NCBI RefSeq assembly: GCF_001702265.1 | Contig: NZ_MAUE01000029.1 | Location: forward strand, 112,502 to 176,501 | Source of the DNA: Pseudomonas aylmerensis | Lineage (GTDB): Bacteria > Pseudomonadota > Gammaproteobacteria > Pseudomonadales > Pseudomonadaceae | Reading direction: 5' to 3' | DNA: 64,000 bases | Shown here: in pieces, positions 34,090 to 42,301 of the stretch | Position numbering within the stretch: position 1 is the stretch's first letter | How the letters are laid out: every line of letters begins with the position of its first letter | The notes under the pieces: model-generated | Databases searched by the model: none | What the model was told of the DNA's origin: nothing | Seen by the model: only the letters and a program-made list of their open reading frames with translations | Program-made: the position numbers and the translations under genes

Positions 34090-34225
34090 AAATAGCGACT
34101 GCTTTTCTAATCAAGAAAACGTGGGCTCATTTTCAATCTGGTGATGAAAGTGTTAGCGCGTTTTGTCGGTTTTTCTTTGTGGCTGAGCGGGCAAAGATGG
34201 GCGCATTCCACACCGAGTACCGATC

Positions 34226-34627
34226 ATGAAACCCACCCTCAAACCCCTGGGATACTGGCTCTGCGCAGTGATGATTGCCGTTGCGAGCAGCGTCTCCGCA
34301 AGTCCGCCCTCTAACGGAGCTACCGTCATGAACAAACCGCTGGTATCGATCGCAGTCCTCAAGGCCAAGCCAGGCAAACAACAGGCGCTCAAGGAAGGCT
34401 TGTTGGCGCTGGTGGAGCCTACGCGCACAGAACCCGGCAACCTTGACTATGTGCTGTATGAACTGCGGGACGAACCCGGCACGTTCTACATGCGTGAAGC
34501 GTTCAAGGACCAGGCGGCACTCGATGCGCATTTTGCGACGCCATACTTTCAGCGGTTTGCCGCGACGGCGGATGAGCTGCTCAGCGAGCCGTTGAAGCTG
34601 ATCTTCCTGGAGCAGGTTTCCAACTGA
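34226..34627 (+). CDS. Antibiotic biosynthesis monooxygenase (ABM) domain protein, possible dual start
   Basis: 133 residues from the first ATG, whose first about 26 residues look like a Sec signal (LGYWLCAVMIAVASSVSASP). Residues 37-130 are an ABM ferredoxin-like fold: VSIAVLKAKPGKQQALKEGL, PGNLDYVLYEL, FYMREAFKDQAALDAHFATP. Such enzymes oxidise quinols without cofactors. A second ATG at 34328 has GGAG eight bases upstream and would give a 99-residue cytoplasmic form; the first ATG has only a weak site. Which start is used is undecided. Confidence 0.8.
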   Translation: MKPTLKPLGYWLCAVMIAVASSVSASPPSNGATVMNKPLVSIAVLKAKPGKQQALKEGLLALVEPTRTEPGNLDYVLYELRDEPGTFYMREAFKDQAALDAHFATPYFQRFAATADELLSEPLKLIFLEQVSN

Positions 34628-34649
34628 AGAGCGATGGCGGTCTTCAGGG

Positions 34650-34677
34650 CGCTATCGCCGGCTTGCCGGCGATAGCG
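34650..34677. terminator. 13-bp REP-derived hairpin between convergent genes
   Basis: CGCTATCGCCGGC (34650-34662) pairs with GCCGGCGATAGCG (34665-34677), loop TT. It lies between the ends of the ABM gene and nrdB, so it can end or protect both messages. It is a REP core used as a lone palindrome. Confidence 0.6.
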
Positions 34678-34690
34678 TCCACAAGATCAA

Positions 34691-35941
34691 TCAGTCCCAG
34701 CTCAACGCACCGCCAGTCTGGTACTCGATCACGCGGGTCTCAAAGAAGTTCTTCTCTTTCTTCAAGTCCATGATCTCGCTCATCCACGGGAACGGGTTAG
34801 TCGTGCCTGGATATTCTTCCTTCAAGCCAATCTGCGACAGGCGACGGTTAGCGATGAACTTGAGGTAGTCCTCCATCATCGCGGCGTTCATGCCCAGCAC
34901 GCCGCGCGGCATGGTGTCACGCGCGTATTCGATCTCCAGCTGAGTCCCTTGCAGGATCATCTGGGTCGCTTCTTCCTTCATCTCGGCATCCCACAAGTGT
35001 GGGTTTTCGATTTTGATCTGGTTGATCACATCGATACCGAAGTTCAGGTGCATCGACTCGTCGCGCAGGATGTACTGGAACTGCTCGGCGACGCCGGTCA
35101 TTTTATTGCGACGGCCCATCGACAGGATCTGGGTGAAGCCGCAGTAGAAGAAGATGCCTTCCAGGACGCAGTAGTAGGCGACCAGGTTGCGCAGCAGCTC
35201 CTTGTCAGTCTCGACGGTGCCGGTTTCGAACTTCGGATCGGAGATCGAACGGGTGTATTTCAGGCCCCAGGCGGCTTTTTTCGCGACCGATGGGATCTCG
35301 TGGTACATGTTGAAGATTTCGCCTTCATCCATGGCCAGCGATTCGATGCAGTATTGGTAGGCGTGGGTGTGGATCGCTTCTTCGAAGGCCTGGCGCAGGA
35401 TGTACTGGCGGCACTCCGGGTTGGTGATCAGGCGGTACACGGCCAGGACCAGGTTGTTGGCAACCAGCGAGTCGGCGGTGGAGAAGAAGCCCAGGTTGCG
35501 CATGACGATGCGACGTTCGTCGTCGGTCAGGCCTTCGGGGTTTTTCCACAGGGCGATGTCGGCGGTCATGTTGACCTCTTGCGGCATCCAGTGGTTGGCG
35601 CAGCCGTCGAGGTACTTCTGCCAGGCCCAGTCGTACTTGAAGGGCACGAGTTGGTTGAGGTCGGCGCGGCAGTTGATCATGCGCTTTTCGTCAACGGCGA
35701 CGCGGGCGGCGGAGCCTTCCAGCTCGGCGAGGCCTTCGGCGACGTCGAGTTTGTCGAGGGCGGCCTTGGCGCGGATGATCGCGGCGGAGTCGTTGGCCGT
35801 CACGTTGCGCGCTTCCAGCGCGGCGGCGGCGCCTGCGCCATCCAGGCGGTCCATGTTGGCTTCACTGGCGTGGCCGGCGTTGGCGCCCTTGATCACCGCT
35901 GCACCGGTGTCTTCGTTGTCGACTTCATCCCAACTCAGCAT
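34691..35941 (-). CDS. nrdB: Class Ia ribonucleotide reductase beta subunit
   Basis: 416 residues of the ferritin-like R2 fold. Di-iron ligands lie in the helices around ADSLVANNLV, FEEAIHTHAYQYCIES and FQYILRDESMHLNFGID. An N-terminal extension rich in Ala and Glu (residues 1-60) is present. NrdB supplies the tyrosyl radical for deoxyribonucleotide synthesis by NrdA. Start at the ATG with AAGGAG seven bases before it. nrdA is not in the window, although nrdA and nrdB are normally neighbours. Two NrdR boxes lie upstream. Confidence 0.95.
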   Translation of the reverse strand: MLSWDEVDNEDTGAAVIKGANAGHASEANMDRLDGAGAAAALEARNVTANDSAAIIRAKAALDKLDVAEGLAELEGSAARVAVDEKRMINCRADLNQLVPFKYDWAWQKYLDGCANHWMPQEVNMTADIALWKNPEGLTDDERRIVMRNLGFFSTADSLVANNLVLAVYRLITNPECRQYILRQAFEEAIHTHAYQYCIESLAMDEGEIFNMYHEIPSVAKKAAWGLKYTRSISDPKFETGTVETDKELLRNLVAYYCVLEGIFFYCGFTQILSMGRRNKMTGVAEQFQYILRDESMHLNFGIDVINQIKIENPHLWDAEMKEEATQMILQGTQLEIEYARDTMPRGVLGMNAAMMEDYLKFIANRRLSQIGLKEEYPGTTNPFPWMSEIMDLKKEKNFFETRVIEYQTGGALSWD

Positions 35942-36060
35942 TGAAATACTCCTTCCTGGTCTGTTCTGACGGCGTGTGAACCCGTCCAAAAATATGTAAT
36001 TTGCAGGCTACTAGGCATTGAAATACTGCGCGTAGTGTGGTCGGTAAATATCGATTCTGC

Positions 36061-36108
36061 ACACTATGTAGTGGTCTGTTCTGTTTGTGGGCACACTATA
36101 TGGTGTGT
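36061..36108 (-). promoter_or_regulatory. Tandem NrdR boxes upstream of nrdB
   Basis: ACACTATGTAGTGGTC (36061-36076) and ACACTATATGGTGTGT (36093-36108) match the 16-bp NrdR palindrome (ACACTATATATTGTGT-like). They start exactly 32 bases apart, three helical turns, the usual spacing. They lie 120-167 bases before the nrdB start, so NrdR would repress this promoter when dATP is high. Confidence 0.85.
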
Positions 36109-36212
36109 AACAAAGATGGTCAACGCACAAGATGTACGCTCTTGAGTGGCTGGCGTGACGTGGGTCAGCTATAAAGACCGGCATTATTGACCCGAAGCAG
36201 GACCTCAAGGGA

Positions 36213-36689
36213 ATGAGCCATTTATTGATCCGCGCCGCCTGTCTGGAAGACGCCGAAGGCATTTTCCACGTGCATAAAGACTCCGTCGAAAGCCTCTGCC
36301 ACGCCGATTACGGCCCCACCCAGATCAGCATGTGGCTGGATGGCCGCTCGCCCGAGACGTACCGCGAGGCAATCGTCGCCGGCAATGTGTGGCTGGCCTG
36401 CACGGACGTGATCCAGGGGTTCGTGGAAATCGATGGCCACGAAGTCAGCAAACTGTTTGTCCGTGGCCAGGCCGCCGGGCAGGGCGTAGGGGCTAGCCTG
36501 CTCCGCGAAGCGCTGGCGCGCATCGAAGCCGCCGGTCATGCCAAGGCGTATCTGGAGGCGACCCTCACCGCCGAAAAATTCTATGCCGCGAGCGGCTTTC
36601 GCAAGATTGGCGAGGGCACCTTCAGCCGTGGCAACAGCCCGGTTTGCATCGAGATCATCAAGATGGAGCGTGCTTTCCCGGGGGCATGA
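36213..36689 (+). CDS. GNAT-family N-acetyltransferase
   Basis: 158 residues with the usual GNAT core: CLEDAEGIFHVHKDSVESL, VIQGFVEIDGHEVSKLFVRG, QAAGQGVGASLLREALARIEA (acetyl-CoA loop Q-x-x-G-x-G) and KFYAASGFRKIGEG near the end. Target unknown. AAGG stands close upstream of the ATG. It lies 104 bases before fae on the same strand, but whether it belongs to that cluster is open. Confidence 0.88.
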   Translation: MSHLLIRAACLEDAEGIFHVHKDSVESLCHADYGPTQISMWLDGRSPETYREAIVAGNVWLACTDVIQGFVEIDGHEVSKLFVRGQAAGQGVGASLLREALARIEAAGHAKAYLEATLTAEKFYAASGFRKIGEGTFSRGNSPVCIEIIKMERAFPGA

Positions 36690-36793
36690 GAAAAACTCAC
36701 AGCCCCATGACTTTTAATGGTTACGCCCGCCCTCAGCGCCAGTGCTAAAAAATCGCCAACCAGCTCCCCATAACAACAAAGAGCGTTTGCGAA

Positions 36794-37306
36794 ATGAAAA
36801 CACTGGATCTGTACATCGGCGAAGGCTTTGAAGGCCCGGGCGTCAACGCGGCCCACATCAATATCCTGATCGGCCCGCGCAACGGCCCGGCCGGCCAGGC
36901 GTTCGCCAACAGCCTGGCGTCTCCCAGCCAAGGGCATTGCCCGTTCATGGTGATCGCCCAGCCGAACATCCCGGTCAAGCCCATGACCCTCTACGTCAAC
37001 AAGGCCGCGATCGGCAGCGACCTGCACGGCAACGCCACCTGGGGCGCGTCCCAGGCCGGTATCGCCAAGGCCGTGCTCGAAGCGTTGCTGGACGGCACCT
37101 TGCCGGCCGAGGCCGAAGACGAGTGGGCCATCGTCACCGCCAACTGGGTCAACCCGGCCTGCGACGACCTTGATGCCGTCTACCTGAACAACTACAACGC
37201 CTGCCGCACCGCGATCCGCGCCGCCCTAACCGGCACGCCGTACACCGCGCAACTGGCGGACGTGGTCAACCAGATCAGCAACCCTTTCTACACGCCTAAA
37301 GCCTGA
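36794..37306 (+). CDS. fae: Formaldehyde-activating enzyme (Fae) homologue
   Basis: 170 residues, the Fae length. Conserved Fae features: NAAHINILIGPRNGPAGQAF with the catalytic His (His21), KPMTLYVNKAAI, GASQAGIAKAVLEALLDG, and DAVYLNNYNACRTAIRAAL. In methylotrophs Fae joins formaldehyde to tetrahydromethanopterin. No tetrahydromethanopterin genes are visible here, and Pseudomonas is not known for that cofactor, so the substrate may be another aldehyde or another pterin. The aldo/keto reductase gene starts ten bases later, so they share a transcript. Confidence 0.9.
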   Translation: MKTLDLYIGEGFEGPGVNAAHINILIGPRNGPAGQAFANSLASPSQGHCPFMVIAQPNIPVKPMTLYVNKAAIGSDLHGNATWGASQAGIAKAVLEALLDGTLPAEAEDEWAIVTANWVNPACDDLDAVYLNNYNACRTAIRAALTGTPYTAQLADVVNQISNPFYTPKA

Positions 37307-37316
37307 GGACATCCCC

Positions 37317-38351
37317 ATGCAATACATTCGTTTGGGCAACTCCGGCCTGCAAGTCTCGCGCCTGTGCCTGGGCACCATGAACATGGGCACCCCGGACTGG
37401 AAACCGTGGATCTTCGACGAGAAGCAAAGCGAGCCGATCGTCGCCCACGCCCTGGCCAACGGCGTCAATTTCATCGACCTGGCCGACTTCTATTCCGCCG
37501 GTGTCGGCGAGGAAGTGGTAGGGCGCATCCTCAAGCGCGTCGCCCGGCGTGACGAGATCGTGGTCACCACCAAGGTCGGCTACGGCACCCGCAGCGGCAT
37601 CAACGCCAGCGGCCATTCGCGCAAGCACATCATGGACAGCATCGACGCATCCCTCAGTCGCCTGGGCATGGATTACGTCGACGTGTTCATGCTGCATTAC
37701 TTCGACGTGAACACCCCGGTCGAAGAAACCATGAGCGCCCTCAATGACATCGTGCGCTCCGGCAAGGCGCGCTACATCGGCGTGTCGACCATGCTCACCG
37801 GCCAGCTGGCGAAAATTCTCCTGGCTTGCGAACGCAATGGCTGGGTCAAGCCAATCAACATGCAGCTGCAACTGAACTGCGCCTACCGCGAGGAAGAGCG
37901 CGAGATGATCCCGTTCTGCCGCGACCAGGGCCTCGGTGTCTCGGTGTTCAGCCCGCTGGCGCGCGGCTTGCTCACCGGCGAGGTGCAATCGACCCGCAAC
38001 CAGACCGACTTCTTCACCCAGCAGATGTACAGCGACCAAACCTCGTTCGATATCGCCCATTCGGTGCAGCGCGTGGCACGTGCCCGTGGCGTGTCCAACG
38101 CGCAGATCGCCCAGGCGTGGGTCGCCAACCATCCAGGTGTCGACGTGATGCTGGTCGGCGCCGACACCACCGCGCAGTTCGACAGCGCGCTGGCCGCCCT
38201 CGACACCCAATTGGATGCCGAAGAACTGCATGAGCTGGAACGCAACTACACACCGTGCGATGTGATCAACGATTACACCGCCGGCAAGCGCATCCTGCGT
38301 GCGGCCCGTCCGGGCCTGGACCGTTTCAACCTGATCGAGGCCGTGGCATGA
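37317..38351 (+). CDS. Aldo/keto reductase
   Basis: 344 residues of the AKR barrel. The catalytic tetrad is visible: Asp in NFIDLADFYS with Tyr in DFYS, Lys in VVTTKVGYG, His in VFMLHYFDVN. NADPH binding: FSPLARGLLTGE and the C-terminal VMLVGADTTAQF. It reduces an aldehyde or ketone, or oxidises an alcohol, in the cytoplasm. Stop overlaps the aldehyde dehydrogenase start (ATGA). Second gene of the fae cluster; real substrate unknown. Confidence 0.93.
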   Translation: MQYIRLGNSGLQVSRLCLGTMNMGTPDWKPWIFDEKQSEPIVAHALANGVNFIDLADFYSAGVGEEVVGRILKRVARRDEIVVTTKVGYGTRSGINASGHSRKHIMDSIDASLSRLGMDYVDVFMLHYFDVNTPVEETMSALNDIVRSGKARYIGVSTMLTGQLAKILLACERNGWVKPINMQLQLNCAYREEEREMIPFCRDQGLGVSVFSPLARGLLTGEVQSTRNQTDFFTQQMYSDQTSFDIAHSVQRVARARGVSNAQIAQAWVANHPGVDVMLVGADTTAQFDSALAALDTQLDAEELHELERNYTPCDVINDYTAGKRILRAARPGLDRFNLIEAVA

Positions 38352-39781
38352 ACCCGCTGATCCGTACTGGCAACTACATCGATGGCCAATGGTCCAGCGG
38401 TGGCCCGACCTACCCGGTGCTCAACCCGGCGAATGGCGCGCTGATCGCCGACGTACAACGCGCCGGGGCTGAGCACACCGACCTGGCCATCGCCGCCGCC
38501 CACCGCGCGTTGCCGGCCTGGCGCACGCTCACGGCCAAGGAGCGCAGCCAGCGTCTCAAGCGCTGGAGCGAGCTGATGCTCAGCCATCAGAAAGACCTCG
38601 CGCAGTTGCTCAGCCTGGAGCAGGGCAAGCCCCTCGCCGAAGCCATGGGCGAAGTGGTCTACGCCGCGAGCTTCCTGGAGTGGTTTGGCGAAGAGGCCAA
38701 GCGCGCCTATGGCGACGTGATTCCGAGCCACAAGGCCGATGCCCGTATCATCGTGACCAAGGAAGCCATCGGCGTGGTCGCGGCGATCACGCCGTGGAAT
38801 TTCCCCCTGGCGATGGTCACCCGCAAGGTCGGCCCGGCACTGGCGGCGGGCTGCACGATGATCCTCAAGCCCTCGGAAGAAACCCCGCTGTCGGCCTTCG
38901 CGCTGGCGGTCCTTGCCGAGCAGGCCGGCATTCCGGCCGGTGTGTTCAATATTGTCTCCGGTGACGCCGTGGCCATCGGCGGCGCGCTGCAGGCCTCCAG
39001 CGTGGTGCGCAAGCTGTCGTTCACCGGCTCGACGCGCACCGGCAAACTGCTCATGCGCCAGGCGGCGGACACGCTGAAAAAAGTCTCGCTGGAACTGGGC
39101 GGCAACGCGCCGTTCATTGTGTTCGACGACGCCGACCTCGACGCCGCCGTCAAAGGCGCGATGGCGTCCAAGTTCCGCAATACCGGGCAGACCTGTGTGT
39201 GCGTCAACCGCTTCTTTATCCAGGACGGCGTGTATGACGCGTTCACCACCAAACTCGCCGAGGCGGTCAAGGCCATGCGCGTCGGCAGCGCCCTGGACGG
39301 CGACACCGAGCAAGGCCCGCTGATCAACGCCGCCGCGCTGGCCAAGGTTGAAGCCCACGTGGGCGACGCCTTGGAAAAGGGCGCCAAGCTGTTGTGCGGC
39401 GGCCGGCGCCATGCGCTGGGCGGCACCTTCTTCGAGCCGACCATCCTCACCGAAGCCCACGGCGAGATGCTGATCGCCCAGGAAGAAACCTTCGGCCCGG
39501 TGGCGGCGTGCTTCCGCTTCAGCGATGAAGCCGAGGTACTGCAGCGCGCCAATGACACGCCGTTCGGCTTGTCGGCCTATTTCTACAGCCGCGACATTGG
39601 CCGCGTGTGGCGCATGGCCGAAGGCCTGGAGGCGGGCATGGTCGGCATCAATGAAGGGATCATCTCCACCGAAGTCGCGCCGTTTGGCGGCATCAAGGAA
39701 TCCGGCCTGGGCCGCGAAGGCTCCAAGTACGGCCTGGATGATTACCTGGAGATCAAATACCTGTTGATGGGCGGGCTGTAG
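38348..39781 (+). CDS. NAD(P)-dependent aldehyde dehydrogenase, succinate-semialdehyde type (GabD-like)
   Basis: 477 residues. Rossmann NAD(P) site around VVAAITPWNFPLAMVTRKVG, catalytic Glu in LELGGNAPFIVFDDADL, catalytic Cys in RNTGQTCVCVNRFF (the GQTCV-type loop of GabD), and EETFGPVAACFRF. Best resemblance is to succinate-semialdehyde dehydrogenases. It probably oxidises a semialdehyde to an acid. Translationally coupled to the upstream reductase; a single transcript with fae and the reductase is likely. The gabT partner is absent. Confidence 0.93.
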   Translation: MNPLIRTGNYIDGQWSSGGPTYPVLNPANGALIADVQRAGAEHTDLAIAAAHRALPAWRTLTAKERSQRLKRWSELMLSHQKDLAQLLSLEQGKPLAEAMGEVVYAASFLEWFGEEAKRAYGDVIPSHKADARIIVTKEAIGVVAAITPWNFPLAMVTRKVGPALAAGCTMILKPSEETPLSAFALAVLAEQAGIPAGVFNIVSGDAVAIGGALQASSVVRKLSFTGSTRTGKLLMRQAADTLKKVSLELGGNAPFIVFDDADLDAAVKGAMASKFRNTGQTCVCVNRFFIQDGVYDAFTTKLAEAVKAMRVGSALDGDTEQGPLINAAALAKVEAHVGDALEKGAKLLCGGRRHALGGTFFEPTILTEAHGEMLIAQEETFGPVAACFRFSDEAEVLQRANDTPFGLSAYFYSRDIGRVWRMAEGLEAGMVGINEGIISTEVAPFGGIKESGLGREGSKYGLDDYLEIKYLLMGGL

Positions 39782-39810
39782 AACCCAGGTCTGCAAACAG
39801 CAGAGGTCGA

Positions 39811-39901
39811 CTGTGGGAGCTGGCTTGCCTGCGACAGCGGGACGCCAGCTACCCATGCTTCGACCGATCCACCGCTCGCAGGCAAGCCAGCGCCTACACA
39901 G
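39811..39901. repeat. REPIN between the dehydrogenase and the MFS gene
   Basis: CTGTGGGAGCTGGCTTGCCT (39811-39830) and its inverted partner AGGCAAGCCAGCGCCTACAC (39880-39899) enclose about 50 bases. It lies in the 180-base gap before the MFS gene, so the dehydrogenase transcript may be ended or stabilised here. Confidence 0.8.
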
Positions 39902-39961
39902 AGCAACCACAAGGCGCACGCCCACCGTTACTCCATCAAAAACAACAATAGGGAGAACACC

Positions 39962-41338
39962 ATGACCGCCCAACCCGTCAATATCGACGACCTGCCGATC
40001 GGCCGCTTTCACCTGAAGATCGCTGGCCTGACTTTCGGCGCGCACTTCACCGATGGCTACATCCTCGGCCTGATCGGTATCGCTTTCACCCTGCTCAGCC
40101 CACAGATGCAACTCGACGCCTTGTGGCAAGGCTTGATCGGCGCCTCGGCGCTGATCGGGCTGTTCCTCGGCAGCCTGTTTTTCGGTTGGATCTCCGACAG
40201 CCTCGGCCGGCAGAAAATCTTCCTGGTCAGCTTTGTGTTGATCACTGTCGCCTCGGTCATGCAGTTCTATGCCGAAACGGCCATGGGCCTGTTGTTGTGC
40301 CGCATCCTCATCGGCATTGGCCTGGGCGGTGATTTCAGTGTCGGCCATGCCATGCTGGCGGAGTTCTCGCCGAAGAAACATCGCGGCGTGCTGCTGGGCT
40401 CATTCAGTGTGATCTGGACCTTCGGCTACGTGGCCGCAACCTTTGTCGGCACGGCCATGCTCAGCCTGGGTGACGATGCCTGGCGCTGGATGCTGGCGTC
40501 CTCGGCGATTCCCGCCGGGCTGATCCTGATCGCGCGTATCGGCACCCCGGAATCACCGCGCTGGCTGATCAACCGTGGGCGCATCGCCGAAGCCCGCGCC
40601 ATCGTCAAGAAGCACCTCGGCGAACACGTGGTCCTCGATGAAGAACCGTCGACGCCGACCCGCTCGGGCTACGGTGTCCTGTTCAGCCGTGAATACCGCA
40701 AGCGCACGGCGTTCAACTGCCTGTTCTTTGTGTGCATCGTGATGCCGTACTTTGCGATCTACACGTTCCTGCCGTCGATCCTGCAGAAGATGGGCCTGTC
40801 CCAGGGCTTTGGCACCGAACTGCTGCTCAACCTGCTGCTGATTGTCGGTGCGCTGATCGGCATCTGGTGCACGGTGAAGTTCTCGCGCCGGGGCTTCCTG
40901 ATCAACTCGTTCATCATCCTCGCCGTCGCGCTGTTCCTGCTCGCAGTGTTGCCGGGCAGCATGGCCTGGCTGATGGTGCTGACCTTCGGCGTGTTCACCC
41001 TGGTGTTGTCGGCGGTGAGCAACCTGGTCGGGGTGTTCCCGGCAGAAAGCTTCCCCACCGAAGTGCGTGCCAGCGGCATTGGCCTGGCGACGGCGGTGAG
41101 CCGCCTGGGCTCGGCGGTCAGTACCTTCCTGCTGCCGGTGAGCGTGGCCGGCATCGGCTTGAGCCCGACCATGGGCATTCTCTCGGCGATCCTGGTGCTG
41201 GGCGCGCTCATCTCCTGGGCCTGGGCGCCGGAAACCAAGGCGTTGACCTTGAGCCAGGCGTGCAAGGCCGAGGCGCCCGTGCCATCAGGGATTGCTGACC
41301 TGGCCCAGCCACTGCGTAAACAGCCGAACCTTGGATAA
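39962..41338 (+). CDS. MFS transporter (metabolite:proton symporter type)
   Basis: 458 residues, twelve hydrophobic segments. Family marks: HFTDGYILGLIGIAF, FFGWISDSLGRQKIFL (loop 2-3), ILIGIGLGGDFSVGHAMLAEF (helix 4), GTPESPRWLINRGR (central loop, sugar-porter-like PESPRWL) and FPAESFPTEVRASGIGLATA. It should import an organic acid or sugar-like solute with protons. GGGAG precedes the ATG. Same orientation as fae, 180 bases after the dehydrogenase. Its 3' end overlaps the convergent LysR gene by 54 bases. Confidence 0.9.
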   Translation: MTAQPVNIDDLPIGRFHLKIAGLTFGAHFTDGYILGLIGIAFTLLSPQMQLDALWQGLIGASALIGLFLGSLFFGWISDSLGRQKIFLVSFVLITVASVMQFYAETAMGLLLCRILIGIGLGGDFSVGHAMLAEFSPKKHRGVLLGSFSVIWTFGYVAATFVGTAMLSLGDDAWRWMLASSAIPAGLILIARIGTPESPRWLINRGRIAEARAIVKKHLGEHVVLDEEPSTPTRSGYGVLFSREYRKRTAFNCLFFVCIVMPYFAIYTFLPSILQKMGLSQGFGTELLLNLLLIVGALIGIWCTVKFSRRGFLINSFIILAVALFLLAVLPGSMAWLMVLTFGVFTLVLSAVSNLVGVFPAESFPTEVRASGIGLATAVSRLGSAVSTFLLPVSVAGIGLSPTMGILSAILVLGALISWAWAPETKALTLSQACKAEAPVPSGIADLAQPLRKQPNLG

Positions 41339-42160
41339 GCCCAGCTTGTCCGGCGCCACATCCAGCCAATAGCCATACGGGCCGATCACCTCCACGGGGG
41401 TGATCGGCAGCAGGCTGCCATTGGCCAACTCCCGCTCGATCATCTGCCGGTCGATCACCGCCAGTCCACCGCCTGCCAGCGCGGTGTGAATCACCTGGTC
41501 GAGGGTGCTGAATTCCAGGCCCTGGTCCGCATCGATGTCCTCCCGGCCCATGGCCGCCAGCCAGTTCTCCCAGACCTTCAAGCGTTTGCCGTCGTGCAGG
41601 ATATGCAGGAGCGGGGCGCGGCGCAGGTCGGGCGGCTGGCCGTCGATGAACAGCTCCGGGCTGGCTACGGCGATGTGGCGTTCCATCACCAGCAATTCAC
41701 TGCTGCAATGCAGCGCCGGTTCCAGGCCGAAGCGGATCTGGCAGTCGATTTCCGCCAGGCTTGCGTGACTGTTTTGATGGGTGACGCTGAGGTTGATGTC
41801 CGGGTAGCGCTCGCAAAAGCGCCGCAAGTGCGCGGACAGCCAGCGCGTGGCCCAGGTCGGCGGCGCGACGATGCGCAGGCGCTGGCGCAGGTTGGGCACG
41901 CGCACGGCCTGCAGGGCTCGCTCGATATGGTCGAAGGCGTCACTCAGGTGCGGCGAGAGGGCGAAGCCGGCTTCGGTCAGGGCCAGGCCTTGCGGCGTGC
42001 GGATGAACAGAGCGACACCGAGGTAGTCCTCCAACTGCTTGATCTGCCGGCTGACCGCCCCTTGGGTCACGTTGAGGCCGACGGCGGCCTGGCTGAAGCT
42101 GCGGTGGCGGGCGACTTCTTCGAAGACGCGGAGCATGTTGAGGGAGGGCAGTTGGCGCAT
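41285..42160 (-). CDS. LysR-family regulator (GcvA-like) of the porin/fae region
   Basis: 291 residues. N-terminal LysR helix-turn-helix: NMLRVFEEVARHRSFSQAAV and TQGAVSRQIKQLEDYLGV. The effector domain follows a GcvA/AmpR-like pattern (PPTWATRWLSAHLRRFCERY, DCQIRFG, GLEFSTLDQVIHTALAGGG). The ATG at 42160 begins MRQLPSLNMLRVF; an upstream in-frame extension reaches 42253 but runs through a REP and is unlikely. It overlaps the MFS 3' end and precedes the porin by a REPIN. A related LysR lies at 48935. Confidence 0.92.
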   Translation of the reverse strand: MRQLPSLNMLRVFEEVARHRSFSQAAVGLNVTQGAVSRQIKQLEDYLGVALFIRTPQGLALTEAGFALSPHLSDAFDHIERALQAVRVPNLRQRLRIVAPPTWATRWLSAHLRRFCERYPDINLSVTHQNSHASLAEIDCQIRFGLEPALHCSSELLVMERHIAVASPELFIDGQPPDLRRAPLLHILHDGKRLKVWENWLAAMGREDIDADQGLEFSTLDQVIHTALAGGGLAVIDRQMIERELANGSLLPITPVEVIGPYGYWLDVAPDKLGLSKVRLFTQWLGQVSNP

Positions 42161-42200
42161 GAAATGGATTCCACACCGGTTGTTTTTATAGTGTTTTTGG

Positions 42201-42282
42201 CGGCCTCTTCGCGGGCAAGCCCGCTCCCACAGTTGGACCGCGGCGCCGATCAAATGTGGGAGCGGGCTTGCTCGCGAAGGCG
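42201..42282. repeat. REPIN between LysR and porin genes
   Basis: CTTCGCGGGCAAGCCCGCTC (42207-42226) and its partner TGTGGGAGCGGGCTTGCTCG (42255-42274) are the classical CGCGAGCAAGCCCGCTCCCACA type of Pseudomonas REP arranged as inverted repeats, in the gap between the two reverse-strand genes. Confidence 0.8.
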
Positions 42283-42301
42283 TCAGTAATGACGCCGCCT
42301 A

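Noticed and set aside
36794..39781. Reading the fae cluster as evidence of methylotrophy
   Set aside because: No methanol or methylamine dehydrogenase and no methanopterin genes are in view; one Fae homologue is not enough.
41285..42253. Longer version of the LysR protein starting at 42253
   Set aside because: The extra 31 residues are encoded by a REPIN and are Arg/Lys/Cys-rich; the ATG at 42160 gives a standard LysR N-terminus.
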